Assembly: GCA_934454525.1 (NCBI GenBank)
Contig: CAKSFM010000002.1
Location: 1-64,000, forward strand
From: an uncultured Clostridia bacterium
Lineage (GTDB): Bacteria > Bacillota > Clostridia > UMGS1883
Reading direction: 5' to 3'
Length of the DNA: 64,000 nt
A program made the translations under genes and the position numbers. Shown here piece after piece: positions 1-8,546 of this stretch; within the stretch, counting starts at the first letter, position 1, and each line of letters starts with the position of its first letter. The notes beneath the pieces were generated by a model, which was given only the letters and a program-made list of their open reading frames with translations, did not search any database and had not been told where the DNA came from.

Positions 1-66
1 AATGCGCCGAAAAATTTTTGTTCAGCTGTTATTGCAGGGTGAAGCAAGGCTTGTCGCCTTGCAAAT

Positions 67-419
67 CCCGAAAGAACTGCTGAGCGGAAATTTAACAAGC
101 ATTGGGCGCATGTGTTCGGATTCCTTATGCCTCTTCGACGGCGTACATCACTCAGGTTTCCCGAAAACCAAAGGTTTTTGGGAAAAGGAGAAACAGCGTA
201 ATGAATGAGCAGTGAATTATAATTTGCTGCGAATGATACAACGCTTGTTTCGACGCCCGAGCGGCGAAGTTTGTTGATAGCAAGAAAAGAAGTGATTCTT
301 TGAAAAATCAAATTTTTGATTTTTCTACCTTTAATAAAAGCTAATTACAATAGCTATGCTGCCTGTAATATCTGCTTTTTCTTCTTTTCTTGCGTTCCGG
401 AGTTTTTTAACATCCCCTT
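67..419. repeat. 353-bp dispersed repeat, copy A
   Basis: This stretch matches 17563-17915 base for base without gaps; I count about eight substitutions. It ends 2 bases short of the M14 peptidase stop codon, so it is the immediate 3' flank of that leftward gene. Inside are a hairpin with arms around CCAAAGG (about 160-180), a conserved CGACGCCCGAGCGGCGAAG block and an 11-bp-arm palindrome around AAATTTTTGATTT (about 301-324). Bases 1-66, left of the repeat, hold a GCAAGGC/GCCTTGC hairpin that copy B replaces with a different one. Reading frames through it are short and I see no recognisable protein. It may be a structured 3' element or a small non-autonomous mobile repeat. Confidence 0.85.
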
Positions 420-421
420 CT

Positions 422-1873
422 TTATCTGTTCTTTATAATATCGCCGATAATCAGCAAAACATCCTTTGCATCTTTCCAAACAGAATCAAAGCCTGCATCC
501 GGATAGGGGTACGGACCGACATAGTTACAAAGCTCAACTGTCAGGGTTGCCTTACCGTACTTTCTGTAAACATAGTCAAAGAAAGAACCTCCGACGCCTG
601 TCGCTTTTTCGTACTTAATCGAAAAACCTGTTTTTGCCTTAACCGTTTCGCCGATATAGGTGGGGTTGACAGTATCCTCTGCCCAGTAAAGCAGTTTTCC
701 CTGCGTGTGCATTGACAAAAATGCTTCAAACGGCTGCGAGTCAACATATGCGGCAACGGCGCGCGTTTCCGGCTCAGTGTTCGGCTCTGTTCCGTTAAAT
801 CCGATTGAACCGCGCGGATAGCGGTTGCGCGACAAATACCAGTCCTTATCATAGTTCCAGTTCACATCAACGCCGTTTACATTTGCTTTCCATGCACGGT
901 AACCGTATTTTGCGCCCTCGCTTATTGCCATGGATGACACATAATCGGGATTCTGCACTGCTGATACCCCATTCTGCACAAGATTAACCCCATCGGGATT
1001 CACCATGGGAACAATGCAGAATGTGACCTTATCAAGGATTTCCTTTATATTATAGGAAGTTTCATTCATTCCCGTTCTGTACATTGCCGCATAGCGGTCA
1101 ATTGCATACATCAGGTACGTTGACGAAATATATTCGCGCGCATGATGAGTGCCGCACACAAATATTTTTTTGCTTCCTTTGCCGAATTCGATAAGCACAA
1201 GGTCGCGCCCCTCAACCGACTGACCGATTGAGCCGACTTTTATCAGATCGGGGTAAATTTTCTGAAGATACAGTGCGTCGGTTTTCAGGAAATCATAGGA
1301 GTACTGCTGATACGGATAAACCGGGTGCGCCACGGGATATGCATATGTTTCGTAAATGTAGGAATCAACATTTTCAAGAGACGGTGCACCTATCTGCGGC
1401 TTTGCGGCCTCTCCTGCTCCGATTCCGCTGCGGAACGTTATCACCCAGTTATCGAAATCAAGTTCCGCTCCGGCTATTGCGGCAAGATCTCTCGCCTTTA
1501 TGTAAACGCGGTCGTTTTTTACAAAAAGCGTGTTGCCTGCGGAAAGTCCGTCATAATGTTCGGTTATATGAAGGTCTGCCGAACCGCCGGCTCCTTTTGC
1601 CGTGTAGTATGGAATTTCTGCTGCCACCCATGCAATTTCAACGCCGAGCGCCGCCGCTGTTTCGTACAGATCAACATACATACTGCCGAACGCATTGAGC
1701 GGAGCATTAACATGAGTTTCCGTGCCGTTTACAAACGCATGCTGCGAATTAAGCGCCATTACAACGCTTGTTCCCTCTGCCGCGAGCGCTTTGTGCGCAA
1801 GCTGCGGTACAGGCGCGAAAGCAATCGTCAGCGCAAGCAGTGCGCCTGCTGTTCTTTTAAAAAATCTGTTCAC
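422..1873 (-). CDS. Secreted M14-family zinc carboxypeptidase with N-terminal stalk domain
   Basis: Exported metallopeptidase of the carboxypeptidase A/gamma-D-glutamyl-meso-DAP peptidase superfamily. Residues 1-32 form a signal peptide. About 35-150 resembles the copper amine oxidase-like (stalk) domain common in clostridial exoproteins. The M14 domain follows from about 175, with zinc ligands in THHARE (His244, Glu247), a later His in SMHTQ and the catalytic Glu in LTVELCN. Likely roles are trimming peptides or wall stem peptides outside the cell; substrate not determined. I chose the GTG at 1873 because AGAGG sits 7 bases upstream; an in-frame ATG at 1897 would overlap the HAD gene by 8 bases but lacks a clear ribosome site. 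It follows the HAD gene and probably shares its promoter. The 3' end abuts repeat copy A. Confidence 0.85.
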   Translation of the reverse strand: MNRFFKRTAGALLALTIAFAPVPQLAHKALAAEGTSVVMALNSQHAFVNGTETHVNAPLNAFGSMYVDLYETAAALGVEIAWVAAEIPYYTAKGAGGSADLHITEHYDGLSAGNTLFVKNDRVYIKARDLAAIAGAELDFDNWVITFRSGIGAGEAAKPQIGAPSLENVDSYIYETYAYPVAHPVYPYQQYSYDFLKTDALYLQKIYPDLIKVGSIGQSVEGRDLVLIEFGKGSKKIFVCGTHHAREYISSTYLMYAIDRYAAMYRTGMNETSYNIKEILDKVTFCIVPMVNPDGVNLVQNGVSAVQNPDYVSSMAISEGAKYGYRAWKANVNGVDVNWNYDKDWYLSRNRYPRGSIGFNGTEPNTEPETRAVAAYVDSQPFEAFLSMHTQGKLLYWAEDTVNPTYIGETVKAKTGFSIKYEKATGVGGSFFDYVYRKYGKATLTVELCNYVGPYPYPDAGFDSVWKDAKDVLLIIGDIIKNR

Positions 1874-1889
1874 CGTTTTTCCTCTTTTC

Positions 1890-2498
1890 TTATTCATTAA
1901 TCTGCCCGGAGTATATATGCTTTCTGAGCTTTTCCGCGCTTCCGTCGAAAAGGAATCCGTGAATTCCGCACTCTTCCGCCGCTTTAATATTTGCCGGAAG
2001 GTCATCCGCAAAAAGTGATTCATCGGGATTTATTCCGAAACGCTCTATCGCAAGCTTAAATATTCTCTTATCCGGCTTTGCAAGCTTTTCATCACCTGAA
2101 AGTATGAGTTTGTCAAACTTTTTAAGTATTGGAATTTCGCCGCGGCACTCTGAAAATCTCTCGCTTATGTTTGAAATCACAAACAATCCGTATCCGTCAC
2201 GCTTAAGATCGTCAATAAGCTCCTCCATTCCGTTGATAACGGGAAGATTGTAAACCCATCCGTCACAGATTGCGTCCGAATATTTATGAAGATATTCCGG
2301 AAGCTCCTCCCTCACTCCGCGCTTAAAATCCTCCTGGCTGATGCTTCCGTCATCAAGCCTGTCCCAGTATTTTCTGGCAAAAGTAACGCTTATAAGCTTT
2401 TCAAAATCTTTTTCCTCACTGTAAAAATGCCGCGTTATTTCACGCGAATCAAACCTTACAACCGTGTTTCCCAGGTCAAAAATGATGTTTTTCAGCAT
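1890..2498 (-). CDS. HAD-superfamily phosphatase (YihX-like)
   Basis: Cytosolic haloacid dehalogenase-type hydrolase, 202 residues. All four HAD motifs are visible: nucleophile Asp8 in FDLGNT, the Ser/Thr motif in VISNIS, the Lys of LAKPDK and the acidic pair in FADDLP. The third residue of the first motif is Gly rather than the usual acid-base Asp, as in the YihX alpha-glucose-1-phosphatase subgroup (DLGNV). A small alpha-helical cap lies between motifs I and II. The likely substrate is a sugar phosphate or nucleotide, but this cannot be fixed from sequence. It is the first gene after the leftward promoter at 2532-2560 and precedes the M14 peptidase gene. The start is supported by AAGGA 9 bases upstream. 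Confidence 0.85.
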   Translation of the reverse strand: MLKNIIFDLGNTVVRFDSREITRHFYSEEKDFEKLISVTFARKYWDRLDDGSISQEDFKRGVREELPEYLHKYSDAICDGWVYNLPVINGMEELIDDLKRDGYGLFVISNISERFSECRGEIPILKKFDKLILSGDEKLAKPDKRIFKLAIERFGINPDESLFADDLPANIKAAEECGIHGFLFDGSAEKLRKHIYSGQINE

Positions 2499-2531
2499 TT
2501 TTCGGCATCCTTCCCCACAAATTTCCTTTCT

Positions 2532-2560
2532 ATATTAACACGCATTCGTCAAAAAAACAA
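2532..2560 (-). promoter_or_regulatory. Promoter of HAD phosphatase-M14 peptidase unit
   Basis: On the minus strand, -35 TTGTTT (2555-2560), a 17-base spacer and -10 TAATAT (2532-2537) preceded by TG, giving an extended -10. It lies 34 bases upstream of the HAD start. Confidence 0.5.
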
Positions 2561-2590
2561 TATATTTTTTGCTTTTATTTTCTCAAACGC

Positions 2591-2619
2591 TTGAATAAAT
2601 ATATTTTTTTGTATATAAT
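2591..2619 (+). promoter_or_regulatory. Promoter of the PTS-like/dus/proBAC operon
   Basis: -35 TTGAAT (2591-2596), 17-base spacer, -10 TATAAT (2614-2619); a housekeeping sigma-factor consensus. It is divergent from the HAD promoter, so bases 2499-2655 form a shared control region. Confidence 0.7.
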
Positions 2620-2655
2620 ATTGGAAAATATTATACGAAACCGGAGGATTCGGAA

Positions 2656-3723
2656 TTGAACAGAATAAAATCGGCTCTTAACAGAATTTTTATTGACGGA
2701 CTGAGCGGAATGGCACTCGGACTTTTCTCCACACTGATTGTCGGAACGATTCTCACACAGGTTGCATCACTTTTTCTGAGCGGAGAAGCAAAAAACTTGC
2801 TGCTGATAATCGGAAAAACGGCTTCGCTTCTCACCGGCGCCGGAATCGGCTGCGGTGTTGCCGGCAAGCTTAAGGCATCGCCGCTTGTAACGGTTGCATC
2901 CGCCGTGAACGGAATGGTCGGCGCTTATGCCGGAAAAATACTTGCCGGAACGCTGATTACGGACGGCACGTTTACAATACTTCCGCCGGGAGAACCTCTC
3001 GGCGCATTTGTTGCGGCATATGTCGGAATTGCGATAGGCTCGCTCATAAGCGGAAAAACAAAGGTTGATATACTTCTCACACCGGTAACAACAATTCTGT
3101 GCGGAAGCGCAGCCGGCATATTCGTCGGACCTCCGATTTCCGAATTTATGACCTATCTCGGTTCGCTCGTAAACTGGGGAACGCAGCAGCAGCCGTTTCT
3201 CATGGGAATTGTTGTAAGTGTGCTGATGGGGGTATTTCTTACATTGCCGATAAGCTCCGCCGCAATCGGAATTGTGCTCGGTCTTAACGGAATTGCTGCC
3301 GGTGCGGCAACAGTCGGCTGCTGTGCCAATATGATCGGATTCGCCGTTGCAAGCTACCGTGAAAACAAAGTCGGCGGACTTTTGGCTCAGGGGCTCGGCA
3401 CAAGCATGCTTCAGATTCCTAATATTATTAAAAATCCGCTGATATGGCTGCCGGCAATTGTATCAAGCGCGGTTCTCGGTCCCGTTTCGACAATGCTTTT
3501 ACATATGACAAGCAACGCCACCGGTTCGGGCATGGGAACTGCCGGACTTATCGGACCGATTATGTCATTTCAGACGATGATTGCCGACCGCCCTGCCGTG
3601 GTGTGCATAACCGAGATTGCTCTTATGTACTTTATTCTCCCGGGAATAATATCGCTCGGCGTTTCGGAATTTCTCCGCAGCCGCGGATTCATCGGAAAAG
3701 GAGATATGCTTCTCGACGTATGA
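2656..3723 (+). CDS. PTS_EIIC_2-like membrane protein
   Basis: Integral membrane protein of 355 residues with about ten hydrophobic, glycine-rich segments, matching the PTS_EIIC_2 family often annotated as 'PTS sugar transporter subunit IIC'. No IIA or IIB domain is fused to it or encoded nearby, so sugar phosphorylation is not shown and the true substrate is open. The TTG start is chosen because GGAGG lies 8 bases upstream; the next in-frame ATG would remove the conserved first 18 residues. Its stop overlaps the dus start by 4 bases, so it leads an operon with dus, proB, proA and proC. Confidence 0.8.
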   Translation: MNRIKSALNRIFIDGLSGMALGLFSTLIVGTILTQVASLFLSGEAKNLLLIIGKTASLLTGAGIGCGVAGKLKASPLVTVASAVNGMVGAYAGKILAGTLITDGTFTILPPGEPLGAFVAAYVGIAIGSLISGKTKVDILLTPVTTILCGSAAGIFVGPPISEFMTYLGSLVNWGTQQQPFLMGIVVSVLMGVFLTLPISSAAIGIVLGLNGIAAGAATVGCCANMIGFAVASYRENKVGGLLAQGLGTSMLQIPNIIKNPLIWLPAIVSSAVLGPVSTMLLHMTSNATGSGMGTAGLIGPIMSFQTMIADRPAVVCITEIALMYFILPGIISLGVSEFLRSRGFIGKGDMLLDV

Positions 3724-4667
3724 TGAAAATAGGAAACGTAACACTTAAAAACAATATTTTTCTCGCACCCATGGCAGGCGTTACAGACCTTGCGTTTCGG
3801 ATAATTTGCAATCGCTGCGGTGCAGGACTGTCATACACTGAAATGGTGAGCGCAAAAGCGCTGTCATTTAAGGACAAAAAAACGCACGGACTTATGGAAA
3901 CAGGGGATCTGCCGACTGCTGTTCAGATTTTCGGCAGCTCACCGGAAACAATAGCCTCCGTCATTGGCGAAGCCGAGGAAAATGCACTTTTTACCGATAT
4001 AAATATGGGATGCCCGGCGCCGAAAATCACAGGGAACGGCGAAGGTTCGGCGCTGATGAAAAACCCGCCGCTCACAGGACGGATTGTCCGTGCGGCGGCA
4101 GACAAGGCAAAAAAACCGCTGACCGTTAAAATGCGCGCAGGCTGGAACGCGGAAAGCATAAATGCACCTCTTATCGCCCGTTTGGCATATGAAAACGGTG
4201 CCGCAGCCGTTACGGTTCACGGAAGAACGCGCGAGCAGTTTTACAGCGGACGCGCCGACCGCTCGGTTATCCGCGATGTTTGCCGCGCAGTTCCGATACC
4301 TGTTATTGCAAACGGCGACATTTTCTCAGCGGAGGATGCGCGGCTTATGCTTGAGGAGACAGGTGCGGCAGCCGTTATGATTGGGCGCGGAGCACAGGGA
4401 AATCCGTGGATTTTCGCACAGATTAACGAGCTGTTCGAGCGCGGATATGTTTCAACGCATCCCGAAAAGGATGAAAAAATTGCGGTTGCGCTTGAGCATA
4501 TTGCGCTTTTATGCAGGCTCAAGGGCGAACATATCGGTATACGCGAGGCGCGCAAGCATGCAAGCTGGTATATAAAAGGAATGAAAGGGGCGGCAGCGCT
4601 CCGCAACGAAATAAACAGGGCAGTCAGCTACGAAGAAATGGTTTCCGTTCTTAAGCTGCTGCTTTAA
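3720..4667 (+). CDS. dus: tRNA-dihydrouridine synthase
   Basis: Flavin-dependent reductase that converts uridine to dihydrouridine in the tRNA D-loop. The TIM-barrel FMN domain begins right after the start (NNIFLAPMAGVTD). Catalytic Cys98 is in INMGCPAP, substrate and FMN contacts are in HGRTREQ, and the phosphate-binding motif is IGRGAQGNPW near residue 220. At 315 residues it has the usual length of bacterial DusB-type enzymes, with a helical C-terminal domain. Two consecutive ATG codons (3720, 3723) are possible starts; the first overlaps the stop of the upstream membrane-protein gene, implying translational coupling. It is followed after 15 bases by proB. Confidence 0.93.
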   Translation: MMKIGNVTLKNNIFLAPMAGVTDLAFRIICNRCGAGLSYTEMVSAKALSFKDKKTHGLMETGDLPTAVQIFGSSPETIASVIGEAEENALFTDINMGCPAPKITGNGEGSALMKNPPLTGRIVRAAADKAKKPLTVKMRAGWNAESINAPLIARLAYENGAAAVTVHGRTREQFYSGRADRSVIRDVCRAVPIPVIANGDIFSAEDARLMLEETGAAAVMIGRGAQGNPWIFAQINELFERGYVSTHPEKDEKIAVALEHIALLCRLKGEHIGIREARKHASWYIKGMKGAAALRNEINRAVSYEEMVSVLKLLL

Positions 4668-4682
4668 AGGAGTATATTTATA

Positions 4683-5459
4683 ATGCGAATTGTAATCAAA
4701 GTCGGCACTTCAACACTGGCGCACTGCACCGGTTGCCTTAATATCCGCCACGTTGAGGAGCTTTGCAAGGTCATCAGCGACCTGAAAAATTACGGTCATG
4801 AGATAATTCTTGTTTCATCCGGTGCAATAGGAATGGGCGCAGGCAAGCTCTCTCTCGGCGAAAAGCCGTCCGATATGCCGACAAAGCAGGCAGCGGCAGC
4901 TGTCGGGCAGTGTGAGCTTATGTATACATATGATAAGCTGTTTTCGGAATACAATCACACTGTTGCGCAGCTTCTTATAACAGAACCCGATATGAGCAAC
5001 GATGACCGTCACACAAATTTCCGCAACACCGTGAACAGGCTTCTTGAGCTTGGAGTTCTTCCTATTATAAATGAAAACGACACTGTTGCAACAGCCGAAA
5101 TCTCAGTCGGCGATAATGACACGCTGAGTGCGCTTGTAACTGTGAGCATTGACGCCGACCTGCTCATTTTGCTGTCCGATATTGACGGACTTTATACGTC
5201 CGACCCGCATAAAAATAAAAATGCTGAGCTGATTCCATGCGTCCGTGAAGTCACGGCAGCGCTTTATGACCTTGCCGGCAGTGCCGGTACAAAGCTCGGC
5301 ACCGGTGGAATGGAAACAAAGCTCCGCGCTGCGGAAATATGCCTTAAAAGCAAAATTGACATGGTTATTGCAAACGGAGCAGAGCCATCGCTGCTGTACG
5401 ATATAACAGACGGAAAATCCGTCGGAACACTGTTCACCGTGAAGGAGGAATTAAAATGA
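4683..5459 (+). CDS. proB: Glutamate 5-kinase
   Basis: First step of proline synthesis: ATP-dependent phosphorylation of glutamate to gamma-glutamyl phosphate in the cytosol. The amino-acid-kinase fold is seen in IKVGTSTLA, VSSGAIGMG, INENDTVA and the LSDIDGLY and GTGGMETKL segments. It is 258 residues long and stops after the kinase domain, so the C-terminal PUA domain of the E. coli-type enzyme is absent; short forms are known in Firmicutes. AAAGGAG lies 9 bases upstream of the ATG. The stop overlaps the proA start by 4 bases, matching ProB and ProA handing on a labile intermediate. Confidence 0.95.
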   Translation: MRIVIKVGTSTLAHCTGCLNIRHVEELCKVISDLKNYGHEIILVSSGAIGMGAGKLSLGEKPSDMPTKQAAAAVGQCELMYTYDKLFSEYNHTVAQLLITEPDMSNDDRHTNFRNTVNRLLELGVLPIINENDTVATAEISVGDNDTLSALVTVSIDADLLILLSDIDGLYTSDPHKNKNAELIPCVREVTAALYDLAGSAGTKLGTGGMETKLRAAEICLKSKIDMVIANGAEPSLLYDITDGKSVGTLFTVKEELK

Positions 5460-6712
5460 CAACAGCTGAAATACTTTCAAATGCTGCCGCAGCAAGAAAA
5501 AGCGCACTGCGGCTGACGAGTGAAATAAAAAACAGGGCGCTTCTTGCAATGGCTGATGAGATTGAAAAGGATGCCCCGAAAATACTTGCGGCAAACAGCG
5601 CCGATGTTGAAAATGCGCGCGGAAAAATTTCCGATGTTATGTGTGACCGTCTGCTGCTTACCGAAGACCGAATCAGGGCGATGGCACAGGGAATCCGCGA
5701 TGTTGCCAGCCTCCCCGATCCTGTCGGGAAAGTGCTTTCGCGCATTGAACGCCCGAACGGTCTTATAATCGAAAAAACCTCTGTTCCGCTCGGTGTTGTC
5801 GCAATTATTTACGAAAGCCGCCCGAATGTTACCTCGGACGCAGCGGCGCTTACGCTTAAAAGCGGAAACGTGTGCGTTCTGCGCAGCGGCAAGGAAGCGC
5901 ACGGAAGTGCGTCCGCGATATGCAAATCACTGCGCAGCGGACTTAAATGCGCCGGTATTGATGAAAATATGATAAATCTCGTTGAGGACACATCACGCCG
6001 CAGCGCTGCGGAGCTGATGGAGGCTGTCGGGCAGGTTGACCTGCTTATTCCGCGCGGCGGCGCAGGACTTATCCGCGCGTGTACGGAAAATGCCAAGGTT
6101 CCCTGTATTCAAACGGGCACGGGAATCTGCCATATATTCGTTGATGAAACGGCGGATATTGATAAGGCGCTCGCCATTATCGAAAATGCAAAGGCAAGCC
6201 GCCCGTCAGTTTGCAATGCGGCTGAATGCTGCCTTGTGCATGAAAAAATTGCAGAGAAGTTTCTGCCGCTCTTAAAAAAGCGCCTTGCGGATGACAGAGC
6301 GGCGCGCGGACTTCACCCGGTGGAGCTTCGCTGCGATGAAAAGGCATACGCACTTATCGGCGGCACAAGGGCGTCTGAAACGGATTTTGACACGGAATTT
6401 CTCGACTATATTCTTGCTGTCGGAGTGGTTAAAGATGTGAATGAAGCAATTGCTCACATTGCGGCACATTCCACCGGTCACAGTGAAAGCATTCTGACCG
6501 CATCGGAGGAAAATGCAGCGCTTTTCACCGCGCTTGTTGACAGCTGCGCGGTTTACGTTAATGCTTCAACGCGCTTTACAGACGGCGGCGAGTTCGGACT
6601 CGGCTGTGAAATGGGAATATCAACGCAGAAGCTTCATGCGCGCGGTCCTATGGGACTTTGCGAACTGACAACATACAAATATATTGTTCTCGGAAACGGA
6701 CAAATTCGCTGA
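5456..6712 (+). CDS. proA: Gamma-glutamyl phosphate reductase
   Basis: NADPH-dependent reduction of gamma-glutamyl phosphate to glutamate-5-semialdehyde, second step of proline synthesis. It is an aldehyde dehydrogenase-fold protein of 418 residues, full length for the family. The catalytic Cys253 sits in RPSVCNAAE. The substrate segment YESRPNVTSD and the C-terminal TDGGEFGLGCEMGIS are also conserved. Translation is probably coupled to proB through the ATGA overlap. proC follows after 13 bases. Confidence 0.96.
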   Translation: MTTAEILSNAAAARKSALRLTSEIKNRALLAMADEIEKDAPKILAANSADVENARGKISDVMCDRLLLTEDRIRAMAQGIRDVASLPDPVGKVLSRIERPNGLIIEKTSVPLGVVAIIYESRPNVTSDAAALTLKSGNVCVLRSGKEAHGSASAICKSLRSGLKCAGIDENMINLVEDTSRRSAAELMEAVGQVDLLIPRGGAGLIRACTENAKVPCIQTGTGICHIFVDETADIDKALAIIENAKASRPSVCNAAECCLVHEKIAEKFLPLLKKRLADDRAARGLHPVELRCDEKAYALIGGTRASETDFDTEFLDYILAVGVVKDVNEAIAHIAAHSTGHSESILTASEENAALFTALVDSCAVYVNASTRFTDGGEFGLGCEMGISTQKLHARGPMGLCELTTYKYIVLGNGQIR

Positions 6713-6725
6713 GGGGGTTTAAATT

Positions 6726-7526
6726 ATGTATACGGCAGGCTTTATCGGCTGCGGCAGCATGGGCGGTGCGCTCGCACTGGCGGCAGCAAAAAAAATCGGC
6801 GGAGAAAATATTCTTCTCACAAATCACAATATTGAAAAAGCAAACGCACTGTCCGAAGCAGCGGACGCAAAAATCGGAACAAACATTGAAATTGCAGATT
6901 CATGCAAATTCATTTTCCTTGGCGTTAAACCGAAAATGATGGCTGCGGTGCTTGAGGAAATCAAACCCGTTCTGCAAAAACGCACGGATCGTTTTATTCT
7001 TGTGTCAATGGCGGCAGCGCTTCCGGCGGCACATATTTCCGAACTTTCCGGCGGTTTTCCCGTGCTGCGGATTATGCCGAACACTCCCTGCGCGGTCGGC
7101 GAAGGAATAATTCTTTATTGTCCGAATGAAAGCGTTTCGGATCGGGAAACAGCTGAATTCTGCTCAATGATGGAGCTTGCCGGCATGGTTGACGCAGTTG
7201 ACGAATCACTGATTGATGCGGCAAGCGCAGTTTCAGGCTGCGGACCGGCATTCGTTTATATGTTCATTGAAGCTCTTTCGGACGGTGGTGTTCTCTGCGG
7301 ACTTCCCCGCGCAAAGGCAATGGCATATGCCGCACAAACGGTTTCCGGCTCCGCAAAAGCCTTACTTGCAAGCGGTAAGCATCCCGGTCTTTTAAAAGAC
7401 GAGGTCACAAGTCCCGGCGGAACAACTATTGAGGGCGTCCGCGCACTGGAGGAAAACGGATTCCGTGCGGCGGCGATGAACAGCATTGTTGCTGCATATG
7501 AAAAAACGATACGCATGAAAAAGTAA
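6726..7526 (+). CDS. proC: Pyrroline-5-carboxylate reductase
   Basis: Final step of proline synthesis: reduction of pyrroline-5-carboxylate with NAD(P)H. The N-terminal Rossmann fold begins with GFIGCGSMGGA. The linker carries RIMPNTPC. The C-terminal helical dimerisation domain has SGCGPAFVYMFIEAL and the family signature ending SPGGTTIEG near residues 230-240. It is 266 residues, the usual length. It ends the operon that starts at 2656. The following 130 bases contain only a weak A/T-rich hairpin and the promoter of the next transporter, so termination here is not clearly seen. Confidence 0.95.
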   Translation: MYTAGFIGCGSMGGALALAAAKKIGGENILLTNHNIEKANALSEAADAKIGTNIEIADSCKFIFLGVKPKMMAAVLEEIKPVLQKRTDRFILVSMAAALPAAHISELSGGFPVLRIMPNTPCAVGEGIILYCPNESVSDRETAEFCSMMELAGMVDAVDESLIDAASAVSGCGPAFVYMFIEALSDGGVLCGLPRAKAMAYAAQTVSGSAKALLASGKHPGLLKDEVTSPGGTTIEGVRALEENGFRAAAMNSIVAAYEKTIRMKK

Positions 7527-7595
7527 CATATTATTCAAATTTTTTAACGTTTTTTATGCAATATCAATAATTTTGTGCATAAATAAAAAAAAAGC

Positions 7596-7624
7596 TTGAT
7601 TATTTATACATTTATAATTATAAT
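7596..7624 (+). promoter_or_regulatory. Promoter of amino-acid ABC transporter
   Basis: -35 TTGATT (7596-7601), 17-base spacer, -10 TATAAT (7619-7624), 35 bases before the lipoprotein start and its GGAGGAA ribosome site. Confidence 0.75.
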
Positions 7625-7659
7625 AGTCATTGTTAAAAATAATTTTGGAGGAATCGGTT

Positions 7660-8463
7660 ATGAAAAAAATATCGGCATTATTACTTGCACTTGTAATGGC
7701 TGTTCTCGCTTTATCGGCGTGCGGTCAGGATAAGACTGCTCAGGACAGCAGCACGGATGGCAGCAGCACATCATCATCTTCTTCAAAAGAAGATATGGGA
7801 ACACTCACAATGGCAACAAACGCTGAATTTAAGCCTTTCGAATATCTTGAGGGCGAAAAAGTTGTCGGCGCGGATGTTGACCTTGCGGAAGCAATCGCAA
7901 AAGAGCTTGGCTGCAAGCTTGAAATCACAAACATTGACTTTGACGCAGCTCTTACAGGCGCTGCAACAGGAAAATATGATGTTGCAATCGCAGGTATCAC
8001 AGCAAATGATGACAGAAAGAAAAACATGGCATTTTCGGATGATTATTACAAGGCTTCTCAGGCAATCATTGTTGCCGACGGCAGCGATATAAAGAGCGCC
8101 AAGGATCTTAAGGGCAAAACGGTTTCCTGCCAGGAGGGCACAACAGGTGAGCAGTATCTGCTTGACAACGAATACAAGGTTCAATCGTTCAAAACAGGTT
8201 CCGAAGCAGTTTCGGCACTCACAAGCGGCAAGGTTGACGCAGTTGTAATCGACAACGCTGTTGCAACGGCTCTTTCGGCTGAGCAGAACGGTAAAACGGT
8301 TGTTCTCGATGAGGCTCTTACGGAAGAAACCTACGCAATTGCAACAAAGCTCGGTAACACAGAGCTTGTTGACAAGCTGAACAAGGCAATCGCAAAGCTT
8401 AAAGAGGACGGTACGCTTAACGAAATTTTCAAGAAGTACGACCTCCCCGTTGACGCTGAATAA
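7660..8463 (+). CDS. Amino-acid ABC transporter substrate-binding lipoprotein
   Basis: Family 3 solute-binding protein (SBP_bac_3) that captures a polar amino acid outside the membrane. It has a lipoprotein signal with lipobox LSAC (acylated Cys21), a serine/threonine-rich linker to about residue 45, then the two-lobed binding domain starting MATNAEFKPFEY. At 267 residues it has normal length. GGAGGAA upstream fixes the ATG at 7660; an in-frame TTG at 7630 would prepend ten residues to the signal peptide and is rejected. An intrinsic terminator follows before the permease gene, which should make this subunit more abundant than the membrane parts. Whether it binds glutamine, cystine or a cationic amino acid cannot be told. 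Confidence 0.92.
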   Translation: MKKISALLLALVMAVLALSACGQDKTAQDSSTDGSSTSSSSSKEDMGTLTMATNAEFKPFEYLEGEKVVGADVDLAEAIAKELGCKLEITNIDFDAALTGAATGKYDVAIAGITANDDRKKNMAFSDDYYKASQAIIVADGSDIKSAKDLKGKTVSCQEGTTGEQYLLDNEYKVQSFKTGSEAVSALTSGKVDAVVIDNAVATALSAEQNGKTVVLDEALTEETYAIATKLGNTELVDKLNKAIAKLKEDGTLNEIFKKYDLPVDAE

Positions 8464-8475
8464 TTTCAAAAATGC

Positions 8476-8519
8476 AAAACTGCCGCAAGCGAGCTGAACT
8501 TGTTTTGCGGCAGTTTTTT
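8476..8519 (+). terminator. Internal terminator between binding protein and permease
   Basis: A perfect 13-bp stem (AAAACTGCCGCAA with its complement at 8505-8517) and a 16-base loop, followed by T residues. It sits inside the transporter operon and probably lets only part of transcription continue into the permease gene. Confidence 0.85.
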
Positions 8520-8546
8520 AAAAATAATAATTAGTGAGGCATATTT

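Noticed and set aside
2..208. 68-codon frame through repeat copy A
   Set aside because: The equivalent region of copy B is in a different context, no start signal precedes it and the sequence is dominated by hairpins.
1874..2023. N-terminal extension of the M14 peptidase frame to 2023
   Set aside because: It runs antiparallel to nothing but lies inside the HAD gene on the same strand, has no ribosome site and would place 50 residues before a clear signal peptide.
7527..7595. Possible terminator after proC
   Set aside because: An 8-bp TTTATGCA/TGCATAAA stem exists, but it is A/T-only at the ends and followed by A, not T, on the plus strand.
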